Positions 54,058 through 64,000 of a DNA stretch of 64,000 bases are shown here, one piece after another. Position 1 is the first letter of the stretch. The number at the start of each line of letters is the position of its first letter. The notes under the pieces are model-generated. The model did not search any database. It was not told the DNA's origin and saw nothing but the letters and a program-made list of their open reading frames with translations. The stretch spans positions 62,001 through 126,000 of the forward strand of contig NZ_VTEX01000005.1 of NCBI RefSeq assembly GCF_008180865.1. The letters are read 5' to 3'. Position numbers and translations under genes: made by a program. The stretch comes from Rossellomorea aquimaris (GTDB lineage Bacteria; Bacillota; Bacilli; Bacillales; Bacillaceae_B).

Positions 54058-54098
54058 CCGGACGTTTCCCTTGCTTGTAAAAAAGCAGAACCGTCCGG
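54058..54098 (-). terminator. Terminator after the 173-residue membrane protein gene
   Basis: Outer stem CCGGACG/CGTCCGG (54058-54064 with 54092-54098) with an inner GCTT/AAGC stem, followed on the minus strand by TTTTTCC. Confidence 0.75.
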
Positions 54099-54109
54099 CG
54101 CTTCCCGTT

Positions 54110-54631
54110 TTATATATTTAACTCTCTTTGATTACATTTGTCTACTGTTATAAAACGATCATACTTAATAAAGCCTATAAAAATAAACAATGATCCGAAA
54201 ATATTACATGCAACTCTGAACCAATGTACCATTTTGAATTCTCGAACCGTTTGCTTTAGGAATTCTACAGAATGAACGTCCACCCCTTCAATAAACATGA
54301 TTTCATTTCGAGGCCACTCAAATAGGATTGAAGCTGCCCCTTCCAAAATGATCGTCAGCAGACTAAATAGTATCCACTTCCTTGCGGGTTTCACTTTCCA
54401 CCCTAAGATCGTTGCTAGAACACCCGTTACTATACTTACAAATCCTAAGGGCGGAAAGTAGGTATGGGGACTTGCGACTTCCATCCATTCCATAGATGAT
54501 TCAAATGTTTGCGGTACGTTGTGAAAAATATTTGGATAGACCATGAATGTATTGAGCAAGATGCTCCCTAAAATAATCCATTGTATCCATAAGTGGGATA
54601 TAACTGAATAATACCCTAATTTTTTTATCAT
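54110..54631 (-). CDS. Four-TM membrane protein, possibly DUF1772-like
   Basis: 173 residues with four hydrophobic segments and a large loop after the first one (YPNIFHNVPQTFESSMEWM). The layout recalls DUF1772/anthrone oxygenase-like membrane proteins, but no signature is certain. ATG 54631. It lies between a glycerophosphodiesterase gene and the rifampin phosphotransferase gene, each with its own terminator, so it stands alone. Confidence 0.55.
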   Translation of the reverse strand: MIKKLGYYSVISHLWIQWIILGSILLNTFMVYPNIFHNVPQTFESSMEWMEVASPHTYFPPLGFVSIVTGVLATILGWKVKPARKWILFSLLTIILEGAASILFEWPRNEIMFIEGVDVHSVEFLKQTVREFKMVHWFRVACNIFGSLFIFIGFIKYDRFITVDKCNQRELNI

Positions 54632-54986
54632 AAGATAAACCCCTTTTCATTAATATGATTTTAGTCGTTCGGGAGTACGCTGTATTCCTTTCGGTAATAT
54701 CCTCATCTTAATGAGGAAATCTAAAAACATTCTTATGTATTTCTTAATTAATTCTTAAATAGATGTGTTATTGTTAAGCTCCCGTGTCATTCCTTCACTT
54801 TCTTTTTTAATATCGCATCATATTTTATTGCCAAATAGAAAAAGACACTCACAAAGGAGTGTCTTTAAGTATAAATATAGCGTTACCCAATGTTGTTTTT
54901 CTTCACTGGAATCCAAATGTCACTTCTATACTTTGGATCCACTGTGTCCTAAAGGGATTACGCCTTTTGAGACTATAGTTTATTCA
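54632..54986. other. Intergenic gap upstream of the membrane protein gene
   Basis: A gap of 355 nt that contains the rifampin phosphotransferase terminator (54838-54866) and AT-rich promoter-like sequence for the 54110-54631 gene. Nothing else is seen. Confidence 0.5.
54838..54866 (-). terminator. Terminator of the rifampin phosphotransferase gene
   Basis: A 10-bp stem AAAGACACTC/GAGTGTCTTT (54841-54850 with 54857-54866), followed on the minus strand by TTCTATTTGG. It lies about 120 nt after the stop codon. Confidence 0.7.
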
Positions 54987-57611
<2,625 letters not shown>

Positions 57612-57684
57612 CTATCCATCAATGTTCTATTGATTTTAGCAGTAGAAAATGGGAATAAACAGTCTATAATAAGAATTTATATCA

Positions 57685-57805
57685 TGCTATAATGGTATTA
57701 GGAAGAGATCAAAATTTATAATAAACGACGAATTTTTTGGGTTAAATTTCATTAAATAGTCTGTGAAAAATCTCTGAGTTATATTGCTCCAGAGCTTTTT
57801 TTATG
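57685..57805 (+). ncRNA. Candidate small RNA upstream of rph (plus strand)
   Basis: An extended -10 promoter TG-C-TATAAT (57685-57693) faces right; a hairpin CTCTG/CAGAG (57772-57776 with 57790-57794) followed by seven T ends about 100 nt later. No reading frame of note lies between, and the neighbouring genes are on the minus strand. It could be a small RNA or a chance pairing of signals. Confidence 0.3.
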
Positions 57806-57854
57806 GGGTTTTTTCGTTAAAATCACCGCTTATGGAATAAATACAATAAGAAAA

Positions 57855-57879
57855 GCGTAATCCAGTCTAAGGATTACGC
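57855..57879 (-). terminator. Terminator of the GyrI-like gene
   Basis: A 9-bp stem GCGTAATCC/GGATTACGC (57855-57863 with 57871-57879), followed on the minus strand by TTTTCTTATTG. Confidence 0.8.
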
Positions 57880-57913
57880 CCTCATCATAACTAAGCTTAT
57901 TCCTATGTTCTCT

Positions 57914-58399
57914 TTATTTCCTAACAACAGGAATCCACATTTCACCAAATATCTGCCCGTTTCGGTGGCCCATTTCGACCGTTGCATTAGGTGCACCGAC
58001 ATAAGCAACATCCTTTTCTTCAGGTAAGACATGACCAAAGGCAATGGCAGTAACCATATTATTTAATTCTTCAGCCGTCTTCCCTTCGCCTTTCACCACC
58101 ACGTATTCTCCCTTTGGAAACTGAATCACTCTAGCCCCATCCGGTACTGGTGACGATGCCTCTGCCATGACGCCTGCATAATGCATCATTTTATTATTCA
58201 CCGCTTCGTTCACTGCAAAAATGTAGTCGTTTGTGGCTATGGCTTTTAAAGTATCAAGCCTACCATCTTCGCTTACAGCTTGCCAAAAATCCGCCTTTTC
58301 CTTACTCAATCCAGCAAAATCAGTATAATCGCTCTTAAGATCGGTTCCTAATCCTATTACGATAAAACCGTCTTTTTCTTCCAACTTATACTCTGCCAT
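57914..58399 (-). CDS. GyrI-like / effector-binding domain protein
   Basis: 161 residues with the layout of the AraC-effector-binding/GyrI-like fold: KDGFIVIGLGTDLKSDY at the start, FAVNEAV in the middle and GEMWIPVVRK at the end. Such proteins bind small molecules (for example antibiotics) in a barrel. ATG 58399. It is divergent from the YafY-family regulator gene with 112 nt between starts, so the regulator probably controls it. Confidence 0.75.
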   Translation of the reverse strand: MAEYKLEEKDGFIVIGLGTDLKSDYTDFAGLSKEKADFWQAVSEDGRLDTLKAIATNDYIFAVNEAVNNKMMHYAGVMAEASSPVPDGARVIQFPKGEYVVVKGEGKTAEELNNMVTAIAFGHVLPEEKDVAYVGAPNATVEMGHRNGQIFGEMWIPVVRK

Positions 58400-58511
58400 A
58401 TTTTAAACCATCCTTTTGTTCATGTATTTCAAGCGATTTGTTTCCATCACTTGATAAATATATAATAGCGTTAAATAGTATCAAAAAATGACACCTTTTC
58501 TGGAGGTCCTG

Positions 58512-59474
58512 ATGAAAAAAGTTGAACGAATTAATGTGATTATGAGATATATCAACAACCGGGCTCACTTTACCATTTCTGAAATCATGCGTGAGTTTGA
58601 CGTTTCCAGGTCGACAGCTATTCGAGATATCAGGGAAATTGAGTCCATGGGGATGCCACTTGTCTCAGAAGCTGGAAGGGATGGGGGTTATTTTGTCATG
58701 CACAATTCTGTCCTGCCTGAGGTCCGTTTCACCGATCATGAAGTGAAAGCTCTATTTATTGCCTTTATGGCGACACGAAATCAGCAGCTCCCTTATCTAA
58801 AGAGCCGACAATCAATAGCTGAAAAATTACTCAGCCTCATCTCAGAAAGCCAGCAAGATGACCTGATTCTCCTGAACCAGCTCTTGCTGTTTGAAGGAAC
58901 CAATCCCCATAATCCCGACTTACTGGACCTATCAGACCTCCCCCATCCCATGGTGGAAACACTTTTCCAAACCCTCCTTTTGGATAGATATTTATGGCTC
59001 ACGATCCAAGAAGAAAAGGATATCAAATCTTATCCCATCTATCTGCTGCACCTTTACCATGAAAAAAGCTCCTGGATCATTGAAGGTTTTGACTTAACCG
59101 AAGAAAAGAAGCGGATTTTCCCCGCCGACCTCCTCCTCGACATCAAACCATACTCGCCGAAAAAAAGACTGAGAGAGCAAGAGATTATAGAAAAACTGAA
59201 AATGCGTGAAGAAGGAATCAACCTTGTCCTTGAACTTGGTCCAAAAGCGATTGCGCAGTATAAAAAATACCATCCTTTAAGAGTTTCAATCGCCTATACG
59301 AATCCTTACCAAACCACAGCCATCCTAAAGACTTTTGTTCATGTACATAAGCCCGATGAATTAACCGAATTCACAAACTGGTTACTTTTCCTCGGCAGGG
59401 ATCTCAAGATCAGGGAAATGCCAGAAAAGATCTTAGAAAATGTACGAAGGGGATTAGACCTTTACCGGGAATAA
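58512..59474 (+). CDS. YafY-family HTH regulator with WYL-like domain
   Basis: 320 residues. N-terminal HTH_11 (FTISEIMREFDVSRSTAIRDIREIE), followed by RDGGYFV and a C-terminal WYL-like sensor region (about 140-320, ending LGRDLKIREMPEKILENVRRGL). The WYL core itself is degenerate. It probably acts as a DNA-binding regulator that responds to a small molecule. The start is ATG 58512 (MKKVERINV) with GGAGG 8 nt upstream. Divergent from the GyrI-like gene, which is its likely target. Confidence 0.8.
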   Translation: MKKVERINVIMRYINNRAHFTISEIMREFDVSRSTAIRDIREIESMGMPLVSEAGRDGGYFVMHNSVLPEVRFTDHEVKALFIAFMATRNQQLPYLKSRQSIAEKLLSLISESQQDDLILLNQLLLFEGTNPHNPDLLDLSDLPHPMVETLFQTLLLDRYLWLTIQEEKDIKSYPIYLLHLYHEKSSWIIEGFDLTEEKKRIFPADLLLDIKPYSPKKRLREQEIIEKLKMREEGINLVLELGPKAIAQYKKYHPLRVSIAYTNPYQTTAILKTFVHVHKPDELTEFTNWLLFLGRDLKIREMPEKILENVRRGLDLYRE

Positions 59475-59514
59475 CAGCTGCATGCTAGAATATACGCTTT
59501 AACTCAATTGGATG

Positions 59515-60177
59515 TCATAAATTTTGACGATAAGATTTTATCATTTCAAAGTATTGTGTATCTCCTAAGCCGTGGTCTTTGAAATTTTCGATTAGAAGAG
59601 ACACCAGTTCTTTTATCGGGACGTCCTGGTGTTGTTGAATATACAACATAAGATCACTATCTTTCTTAAGGTAATTCAAATACAGTTCAACCCCTTTGTA
59701 TAAAGGGATTGGACGAACTTCCTTAGGCATAGCTTTATGAATCATTACTTGTTTGTAGAGTTGATCATATCCTTTTGCCTTTAGGCTGTAATGACTTTCA
59801 GGTTGAAAATCATCACCAACAAGATGGAGGTCAATTGAACCTTCATAATCTGTTTGATCTAACCAGGCGAGTATCGTGAGAAGGTTCATTTGACAAAACA
59901 TATCCTCATCAAACCATAGGGCTATATGATCAAAATCCCCACAAAAGAGAGGGTGCAATGGTTTTAAGGTGATTTCAGCCTATTGCGCAGTTGTTACTTG
60001 ATGAACATTCGCACGCATTTCGATAAATTCATCGGAAAATAAATCTCCACAGGTTTCCCCATAACACATGGCCTCGTTGAAGGGAATCATCCATTCGGCT
60101 TCAAGAAACTGTGTCTCTTTGAAATTCTTATACATTTCTGTTCCATTTAATATATGTACGGTTCCTGTTGGATTCAC
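59515..60177 (-). pseudogene. AraC-annotated-type protein interrupted by one in-frame TAG
   Basis: The frame is continuous from 60177 to 59515 (221 codons) except for a TAG at 59980-59982. The first part (VHILNGTEMY, MIPFNEAMCYGET) and the second part (ITLKPLHPLFCGDFDHIALWFDEDMFCQ, LNLLTILAWLDQ) together look like proteins annotated as 'AraC family transcriptional regulator' in bacilli, although no HTH is visible. No frameshift is needed to join them. So the gene is either freshly dead or read through. Confidence 0.75.
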
Positions 60178-60236
60178 ATTGACACCTCCTGTTCTGTTGA
60201 CTTGAATATCAGCATTTCTCTATACAGTATACTTAC

Positions 60237-60584
60237 TTATTTCTCCCATAGCTCAATCAGTCTACCTTCAGGATCTTTAATCCAAATAAACGTGCCATAT
60301 TCACTAACCTCTTTTTCCTTTACAAGGGGTACACCAACTTGTTCCAGATGCTCAATTGTCTCGTTTATATTATAAACTTGGAAATTCAACATCACTTGCT
60401 GTTCCATTGGGAAGTAAGGGTCATCTTCAGTAAAGAAAGAAAAAATGGTTTCATTTCCTGATTGGGGTTTAATAATAGTCCCATTCCAATCTTCCATTTC
60501 AATCTTCAACACTTCACTGTACCATTTTTTTAAAGCATCCAGATTTTTAGTCCTCCAAAATATTCCCCCGAAACCCTTTATCAT
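60237..60584 (-). CDS. VOC-fold protein (glyoxalase/dioxygenase superfamily)
   Basis: 115 residues, two beta-alpha-beta-beta-beta modules. Start KGFGGIFWRTKNLDALKKWY and end TFIWIKDPEGRLIELWEK are typical; the metal-type Glu is in LIELWEK, while the first His is not clear. Substrate unknown. ATG 60584. Short gap to the upstream repeat region. Confidence 0.82.
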   Translation of the reverse strand: MIKGFGGIFWRTKNLDALKKWYSEVLKIEMEDWNGTIIKPQSGNETIFSFFTEDDPYFPMEQQVMLNFQVYNINETIEHLEQVGVPLVKEKEVSEYGTFIWIKDPEGRLIELWEK

Positions 60585-60778
60585 AATAAAACTGGCTCCT
60601 TTCTCTAATTCCTTTAATGTTCCGATTAAATTAGAAATTCAAGAAATATAAACAAAATCCTTCTTCAATCATCCTATAGTTGTTGAAGGCAATACCCGTT
60701 ATATATATCGTTTTCATTTATCTATTAGATTGGCTCTTTTTGCAATAATTGTTGTTTTCAAGAATAGAATCTGCCAGG

Positions 60779-60946
60779 GCTCTGTCAACCAGGTTTATGC
60801 CGAATGGTGAGGGGAACTGCTCCGCTTTCCGCGGACGTTCGGCCGAGCCTCCTCAGCTTCGCTTCCGGGGTCTCGGCACGCCCGTTCTTCCGCAGGAGTC
60901 TGCGCAGTTCCCCTCACCATCTTTAACAGTTTTTTCATGACAGAGC
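60779..60946. repeat. Inverted-repeat element R1 upstream of the second mraY gene
   Basis: Outer arms GCTCTGTCA (60779-60787) and TGACAGAGC (60938-60946), inner perfect 17-bp arms (60804-60820 with 60904-60920, ATGGTGAGGGGAACTGC). The middle is GC-rich (TCCGCGGACG, CCTCCTCAGC, TTCCGGGGTCTCGGC, TTCCGCAGGAGTC), the common GC-rich Bacillaceae intergenic repeat type. It codes for no convincing protein. Confidence 0.75.
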
Positions 60947-61090
60947 TTCAAGGTGTGCAAGAAAACAATGTAAATAGAAAAAATAATTCTTCTTCCTTAA
61001 AAGGAAATTCAATCTTTACTTACCTTTAATAAGATTGTTTGCTAAAAAGCTTGTTTAAATTGTTTTCGATTTAGGATTCATGCTCAGAAA

Positions 61091-61273
61091 GTTGATTGGA
61101 GAGGAAGGAGGCTCGACTCCTGCGGGAATAGCTGGACAGGTGAGACCCCGGAGGCGCAGCCGAGGAGGCTCGACTCCTGCGGGAATAGCTGGACAGGTGA
61201 GACCCCGGAGGCGCAGCCGAGGAGGCTCACCGCCAGCCCCGCGGCAAGCGAGCATCCTGGAGCGGAAATCAAC
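61091..61273. repeat. GC-rich repeat element R2 with a 57-bp tandem duplication
   Basis: Ends GTTGATT (61091-61097) and AATCAAC (61267-61273). Inside, a 57-bp unit is present twice in a row (61107-61163 and 61164-61220), beginning GGAGGCTCGACTCC; a third start at 61221 continues into different sequence. Because 57 is a multiple of three, it creates apparent coding with repeats such as GGSTPAGIAGQVRPRRRSR on the plus strand, which is not a gene. The rest of the gap 60585-61533 shows nothing more. Confidence 0.75.
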
Positions 61274-61533
61274 TATTACTTTCTCCTCTACAATAGCAAC
61301 AAACTATACGAAAAAGATCCATTAGATCTTAAAGTTTTTTTAAGGCTCACTTATGGCCCACAAGGTTTTTGAATGCACCCCAAAGAATTTTAGCTCAACT
61401 TCACCAGATTCTTCTATACTTCTTTTTTTCGGCAATATAGATGTAGAAAAAGTTTTGAAAATATTTTAGAGGATATCTCCAGTCTTACTAGAACTTATTT
61501 ATAGATAGTAAATAGAAAAGGGGAAGATAAGAA

Positions 61534-62484
61534 GTGATCGATCAACTAATTCCGGCTATTATTGCTTTTATATTAGTCTCCGTTTTATCCCCGCTATTCA
61601 TTGAACTCTTACGGAAATTAAAGCTCCTGCAACCGATACGAAAAGAACTTCCTTCCAATCATCAAATCAAAAAAGGGACTCCGTTAATGTTTGGCATCAT
61701 TCTTTTTATCGGGATTATCGTATCGTTATTTTTTTCACCTACACCACTGATGTATTTCCTGGCGATTACGTATATATTATTCAGCTTTATAGGTTTCCTG
61801 GATGATTTTTGGAAAGCGTCACGCCAGGATCCTGGAGGGGTATCAAGTAGAACCAAGCTTATTTTCCAATTTCTCTTTACGGGGGCTTTGCTTTTTTATT
61901 TGATGAGCGAACTCGGAATAAACTCAACGATTGGTATTTATCAAAATCTCTCTTTGAATCTTCCAATAGTGGTATATTTTATTGTCATCACCTTATTTAT
62001 TGTCGGTTCTGCAAATGCCATTAATTTTACAGATGGCTTGGACGGCCTTTTAGGAGTTGTGGCCATCCCTACCTACTTTTTCTTTTTTATGATTTCAGAC
62101 AAATCAGAGGTGGAGCTTTTTTGTTTAATCATGATTGGATGCTTACTCGGGTTTCTCATTTATAATATCTTTCCTGCCAGAGCTTTTATGGGGGATACAG
62201 GGTCATTAGCGATAGGGGGTTCCCTTTCATTTCTTGCCATTATCGAGAAAGTTGAGATTCTCATTCCCGTTTTATTCTTTATCTATTTTGCTGAACAGCT
62301 ATCGGTTATATTACAGGTTGCTTCATTTAAATCGACAGGGAAACGAATCTTCAGAATGACTCCGATTCATTATCACTATGGCTTAAAATATGGCTGGGGT
62401 GAAACGACCATTGTTACCGCCTTTGGGTTTGTTTCGTGGATTTGTACGTTTATCTGTTATGCTTATTGGAAGTTTGTACTCTAG
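61534..62484 (+). CDS. Second MraY-like phospho-MurNAc-pentapeptide transferase
   Basis: 316 residues with about ten transmembrane helices. MraY motifs: IKKGTPLMFGI, DD pair in FIGFLDDFWKASRQ, the catalytic NAINFTDGLDGL, MGDTGSLAIGG, and RMTPIHYHYGLKYGWGE, which takes the place of PIHHHFE in MraY. It would transfer phospho-MurNAc-pentapeptide to undecaprenyl phosphate to make lipid I. The main mraY should be in the dcw cluster elsewhere, so this is a paralogue. GTG 61534 behind GGGGAAG. It is flanked by repeat elements on both sides. Confidence 0.82.
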   Translation: MIDQLIPAIIAFILVSVLSPLFIELLRKLKLLQPIRKELPSNHQIKKGTPLMFGIILFIGIIVSLFFSPTPLMYFLAITYILFSFIGFLDDFWKASRQDPGGVSSRTKLIFQFLFTGALLFYLMSELGINSTIGIYQNLSLNLPIVVYFIVITLFIVGSANAINFTDGLDGLLGVVAIPTYFFFFMISDKSEVELFCLIMIGCLLGFLIYNIFPARAFMGDTGSLAIGGSLSFLAIIEKVEILIPVLFFIYFAEQLSVILQVASFKSTGKRIFRMTPIHYHYGLKYGWGETTIVTAFGFVSWICTFICYAYWKFVL

Positions 62485-62496
62485 CCATAAGGTAAA

Positions 62497-62932
62497 AGAG
62501 GCTGGGACAGAACTACAAAATTACGAAATATAAAGACGATTAATAGAAGTGTAGGTTCTTCATACCGCTAATGATTTCCGTGCAAGACTACGCTTTCCGC
62601 GGGTAGCCCGTGAGCCTCCTCGGCAAGCCTGCGGGTAGAAAAGTGGAGGGCTTCGCTCAGAGGCGGTTGGCATAAGGCGGATTGGCCTTGAAGGCGTTCT
62701 TTGCCTTCATGGACGATCTGACTTATGACATTTGCCTCTAAGCCCTATAGCTGGACAGGTCTCACATAAGCTACTTTTCCCGCAGGAGTCTTCGTCTTGC
62801 ACTCCAATCAACCGCTGGAGACTGCTAAAATCAAATGGACCAAGATTAAATAATAAACCCGAACCAATCCGCCTCTAATTAGCGGATTGGTTCAGGTCTT
62901 ACTTAGACTAAAACACTTTTGTCCCAGCCTCT
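62497..62932. repeat. 436-bp element with 13-bp terminal inverted repeat (AGAGGCTGGGACA)
   Basis: The left end AGAGGCTGGGACA (62497-62509) and the right end TGTCCCAGCCTCT (62920-62932) are exact reverse complements. The interior holds the GC-rich repeat type (CTTTCCGCGGG, GTGAGCCTCCTCGG, CCCGCAGGAGTCTTCG, CTCCAATCAAC) and further inverted pairs. The right-hand cassette (62859-62932) is a hairpin plus the block shared with 1313-1345. It has no transposase gene, so it looks like a miniature, non-autonomous element. Confidence 0.75.
62859..62896 (-). terminator. Terminator-like hairpin in the repeat cassette, after the hydrolase gene
   Basis: Stem CCGAACCAATCCGC (62859-62872) with GCGGATTGGTTCAGG (62882-62896), one bulge, 9-nt loop, then GGGTTTATTATTTAAT on the minus strand. 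It is the counterpart of the hairpin at 1269-1312, with a quite different stem sequence. Confidence 0.7.
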
Positions 62933-62956
62933 GTTGATTTATTCACTTCTATCCAT

Positions 62957-63799
62957 TCAGACCAAATGAAAGGAATCTTTCACCATCCCGCTGAATTTTT
63001 CTTGTTCTTCTAGATGGGGTGCATGGTTACTATTTTCAAAGATATAAAATGTTGAATTGGGTACAAGATTAAAAATTTCCTCTGAATACACAAATGGGCA
63101 TTGAGAGTCATGTTTTCCACAAAAAACGATTGTCGGGGTTTTTATGTTCGAAATGTCTTCTCTGATATCAAACGTTGGCAATTCGTTATAAGCATAATAC
63201 TCTAAACGTTTTTGAACCACTTTTCCACTGCTTGGCTTAGAAAAGTATTCATCATATCTGCATGGGTCATTCAGAGACATTTTCGTCCATTCCCTACGTG
63301 CGTGCTTCCGTTCTTCTCTTGTTGCCTCATCGGAATTCAGGATGGAAAATACCTCTTTCAATCGGTCGTTATAGGGATTTTCATCACAATAAATACTTTC
63401 CTGATCATTCACATACTCATTGGTAGCTGACGCCCCACCTACAATTAATCGGTTTAGAGAACCCGGATGATCAGCAGCATAAACCAGCCCTAACATCCCG
63501 CCTGTGGAATGCCCTGCAAAATTCCAGCTATCATACCCTAAAGCAGATCGGATAGCTTCTAAATCCTTGCTGGTTTCACTCATGCTTAACTCATCTTCAT
63601 CTTGAATCTCAGTGGAATTCCCCGATTCTTTCAAATTGACAAGGTACACTTTAAAGTCGTCCACAAACCGGTCAGCAAAGTGGTAGCCACGCTCGTTAAA
63701 CTCGCTATATAGATGAGTCACACATAATGGCTCACCATTCCCGGCTTCAAATATTTCGAAATCCCCTCGATCTGTTTTAATTAGCTTTTGTTCCCACAT
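62957..63799 (-). CDS. Alpha/beta hydrolase (paralogue of the gene at 22923-23795)
   Basis: 280 residues, alpha/beta-hydrolase fold. Nucleophile serine in GHSTGGMLG, acid in CGKHDSQCP and His in SNHAPHLEE; oxyanion strand LCVTHLYSEF. It aligns along its whole length with the hydrolase at 22923-23795 (shared VTHxYSEFN, NLxExGxS, DLEAIRxALG, GHSTGGMLG, CGxxDxQCP). Substrate unknown. ATG 63799, near a weak GGGGGATAAAAC Shine-Dalgarno. The downstream repeat cassette serves as terminator. The last 200 nt of the window show nothing. Confidence 0.85.
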   Translation of the reverse strand: MWEQKLIKTDRGDFEIFEAGNGEPLCVTHLYSEFNERGYHFADRFVDDFKVYLVNLKESGNSTEIQDEDELSMSETSKDLEAIRSALGYDSWNFAGHSTGGMLGLVYAADHPGSLNRLIVGGASATNEYVNDQESIYCDENPYNDRLKEVFSILNSDEATREERKHARREWTKMSLNDPCRYDEYFSKPSSGKVVQKRLEYYAYNELPTFDIREDISNIKTPTIVFCGKHDSQCPFVYSEEIFNLVPNSTFYIFENSNHAPHLEEQEKFSGMVKDSFHLV

Positions 63800-64000
63800 G
63801 TTTTATCCCCCATTCACTCTTCACGGCCCGTTACTTGAAAATAAGAAAAGCCGTAGAGGTGCTATAAATTTAACTATATTTATCTAAATTGATCTTTCCC
63901 GAAGTAGAAAGAAGTAGGATGATACTTTTCACCAAATTCTCCTTCTGTGGGATTCCTGCTCAATCAACTAGTACTTACTATCTATTAGACGTTTTTAAAA

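Noticed and set aside
61055-61325. Open frames on both strands with Gly/Arg/Pro-rich repeats
   Set aside because: They are created by the GC-rich 57-bp tandem duplication in a repeat element and have no Shine-Dalgarno or normal amino-acid composition.

Overview
The window looks like chromosome of a moderately low-GC, endospore-forming Bacillaceae bacterium. The gene order phoP - mdh - icd - citZ - ytwI-like - ytvI - fxsA - pyk - pfkA - accA - accD - ytsJ - dnaE - ytrH - ytrI matches the Bacillus subtilis core, and ytrH/ytrI are sporulation genes. The proteins resemble those of Rossellomorea/'Bacillus aquimaris-vietnamensis' type marine bacilli, but this genus guess is only an impression. No rRNA, tRNA, transposase, prophage or CRISPR locus was seen.

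Region 1 (1-22.5 kb) is conserved core metabolism, almost all on the minus strand. It holds the start of phoP, a MaoC-like gene, and an inserted cassette of DUF6440 protein, ABC-2 permease, ABC ATPase and an unusual pseudo-ABC/LytTR fusion regulator (1.3-4.5 kb). Next come the TCA genes citZ-icd-mdh with a sigma-A promoter and a cre-like site, then pfkA-pyk and the malic enzyme/FadR-like regulator/accDA block. A palindrome of the FadR type (TGGTCNGACCA) lies just upstream of this block. dnaE and the sporulation pair ytrH-ytrI, with a sigma-E-like promoter, close the region.

Region 2 (22.5-63.8 kb) is an accessory region, again mostly minus strand. It contains many small single-function genes: MFS exporters, five GNAT acetyltransferase genes (one broken), Nudix, HIT, HAD, cytidine deaminase, CPT-like kinase, nitroreductase with a Fur box, DinB, VOC, SRPBCC, glycerophosphodiesterase and rifampin phosphotransferase. 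Regulatory modules are TetR-ABC, wHTH/TPR-MFS, an ECF sigma factor with a DUF4871 partner and an ECF-type promoter, a histidine kinase/response regulator pair beside an ABC ATPase remnant, and a YafY-type regulator. Two proteins point to a backup lipid II cycle: the alternate flippase Amj and a second MraY-like transferase. Two genes carry a single in-frame stop codon (a GNAT at 40.6-41.2 kb and an AraC-annotated-type protein at 59.5-60.2 kb). Paralogous alpha/beta hydrolases sit near the two ends of the region.

The most striking unexplained structure is a family of four dispersed arrays (22.6, 29.2, 42.6 and 46.9 kb). Each has six or seven degenerate units built on GGAT(C/T)A with a period of 20-21 bp. 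Each starts with the same ATTCGACA head and lies downstream of a gene in the sense direction. A second repeat class consists of palindromic or inverted-repeat elements around the second mraY gene (60.8-62.9 kb). One of these has a 13-bp terminal inverted repeat (AGAGGCTGGGACA), and its right-hand cassette with a covarying hairpin recurs at 1.3 kb.
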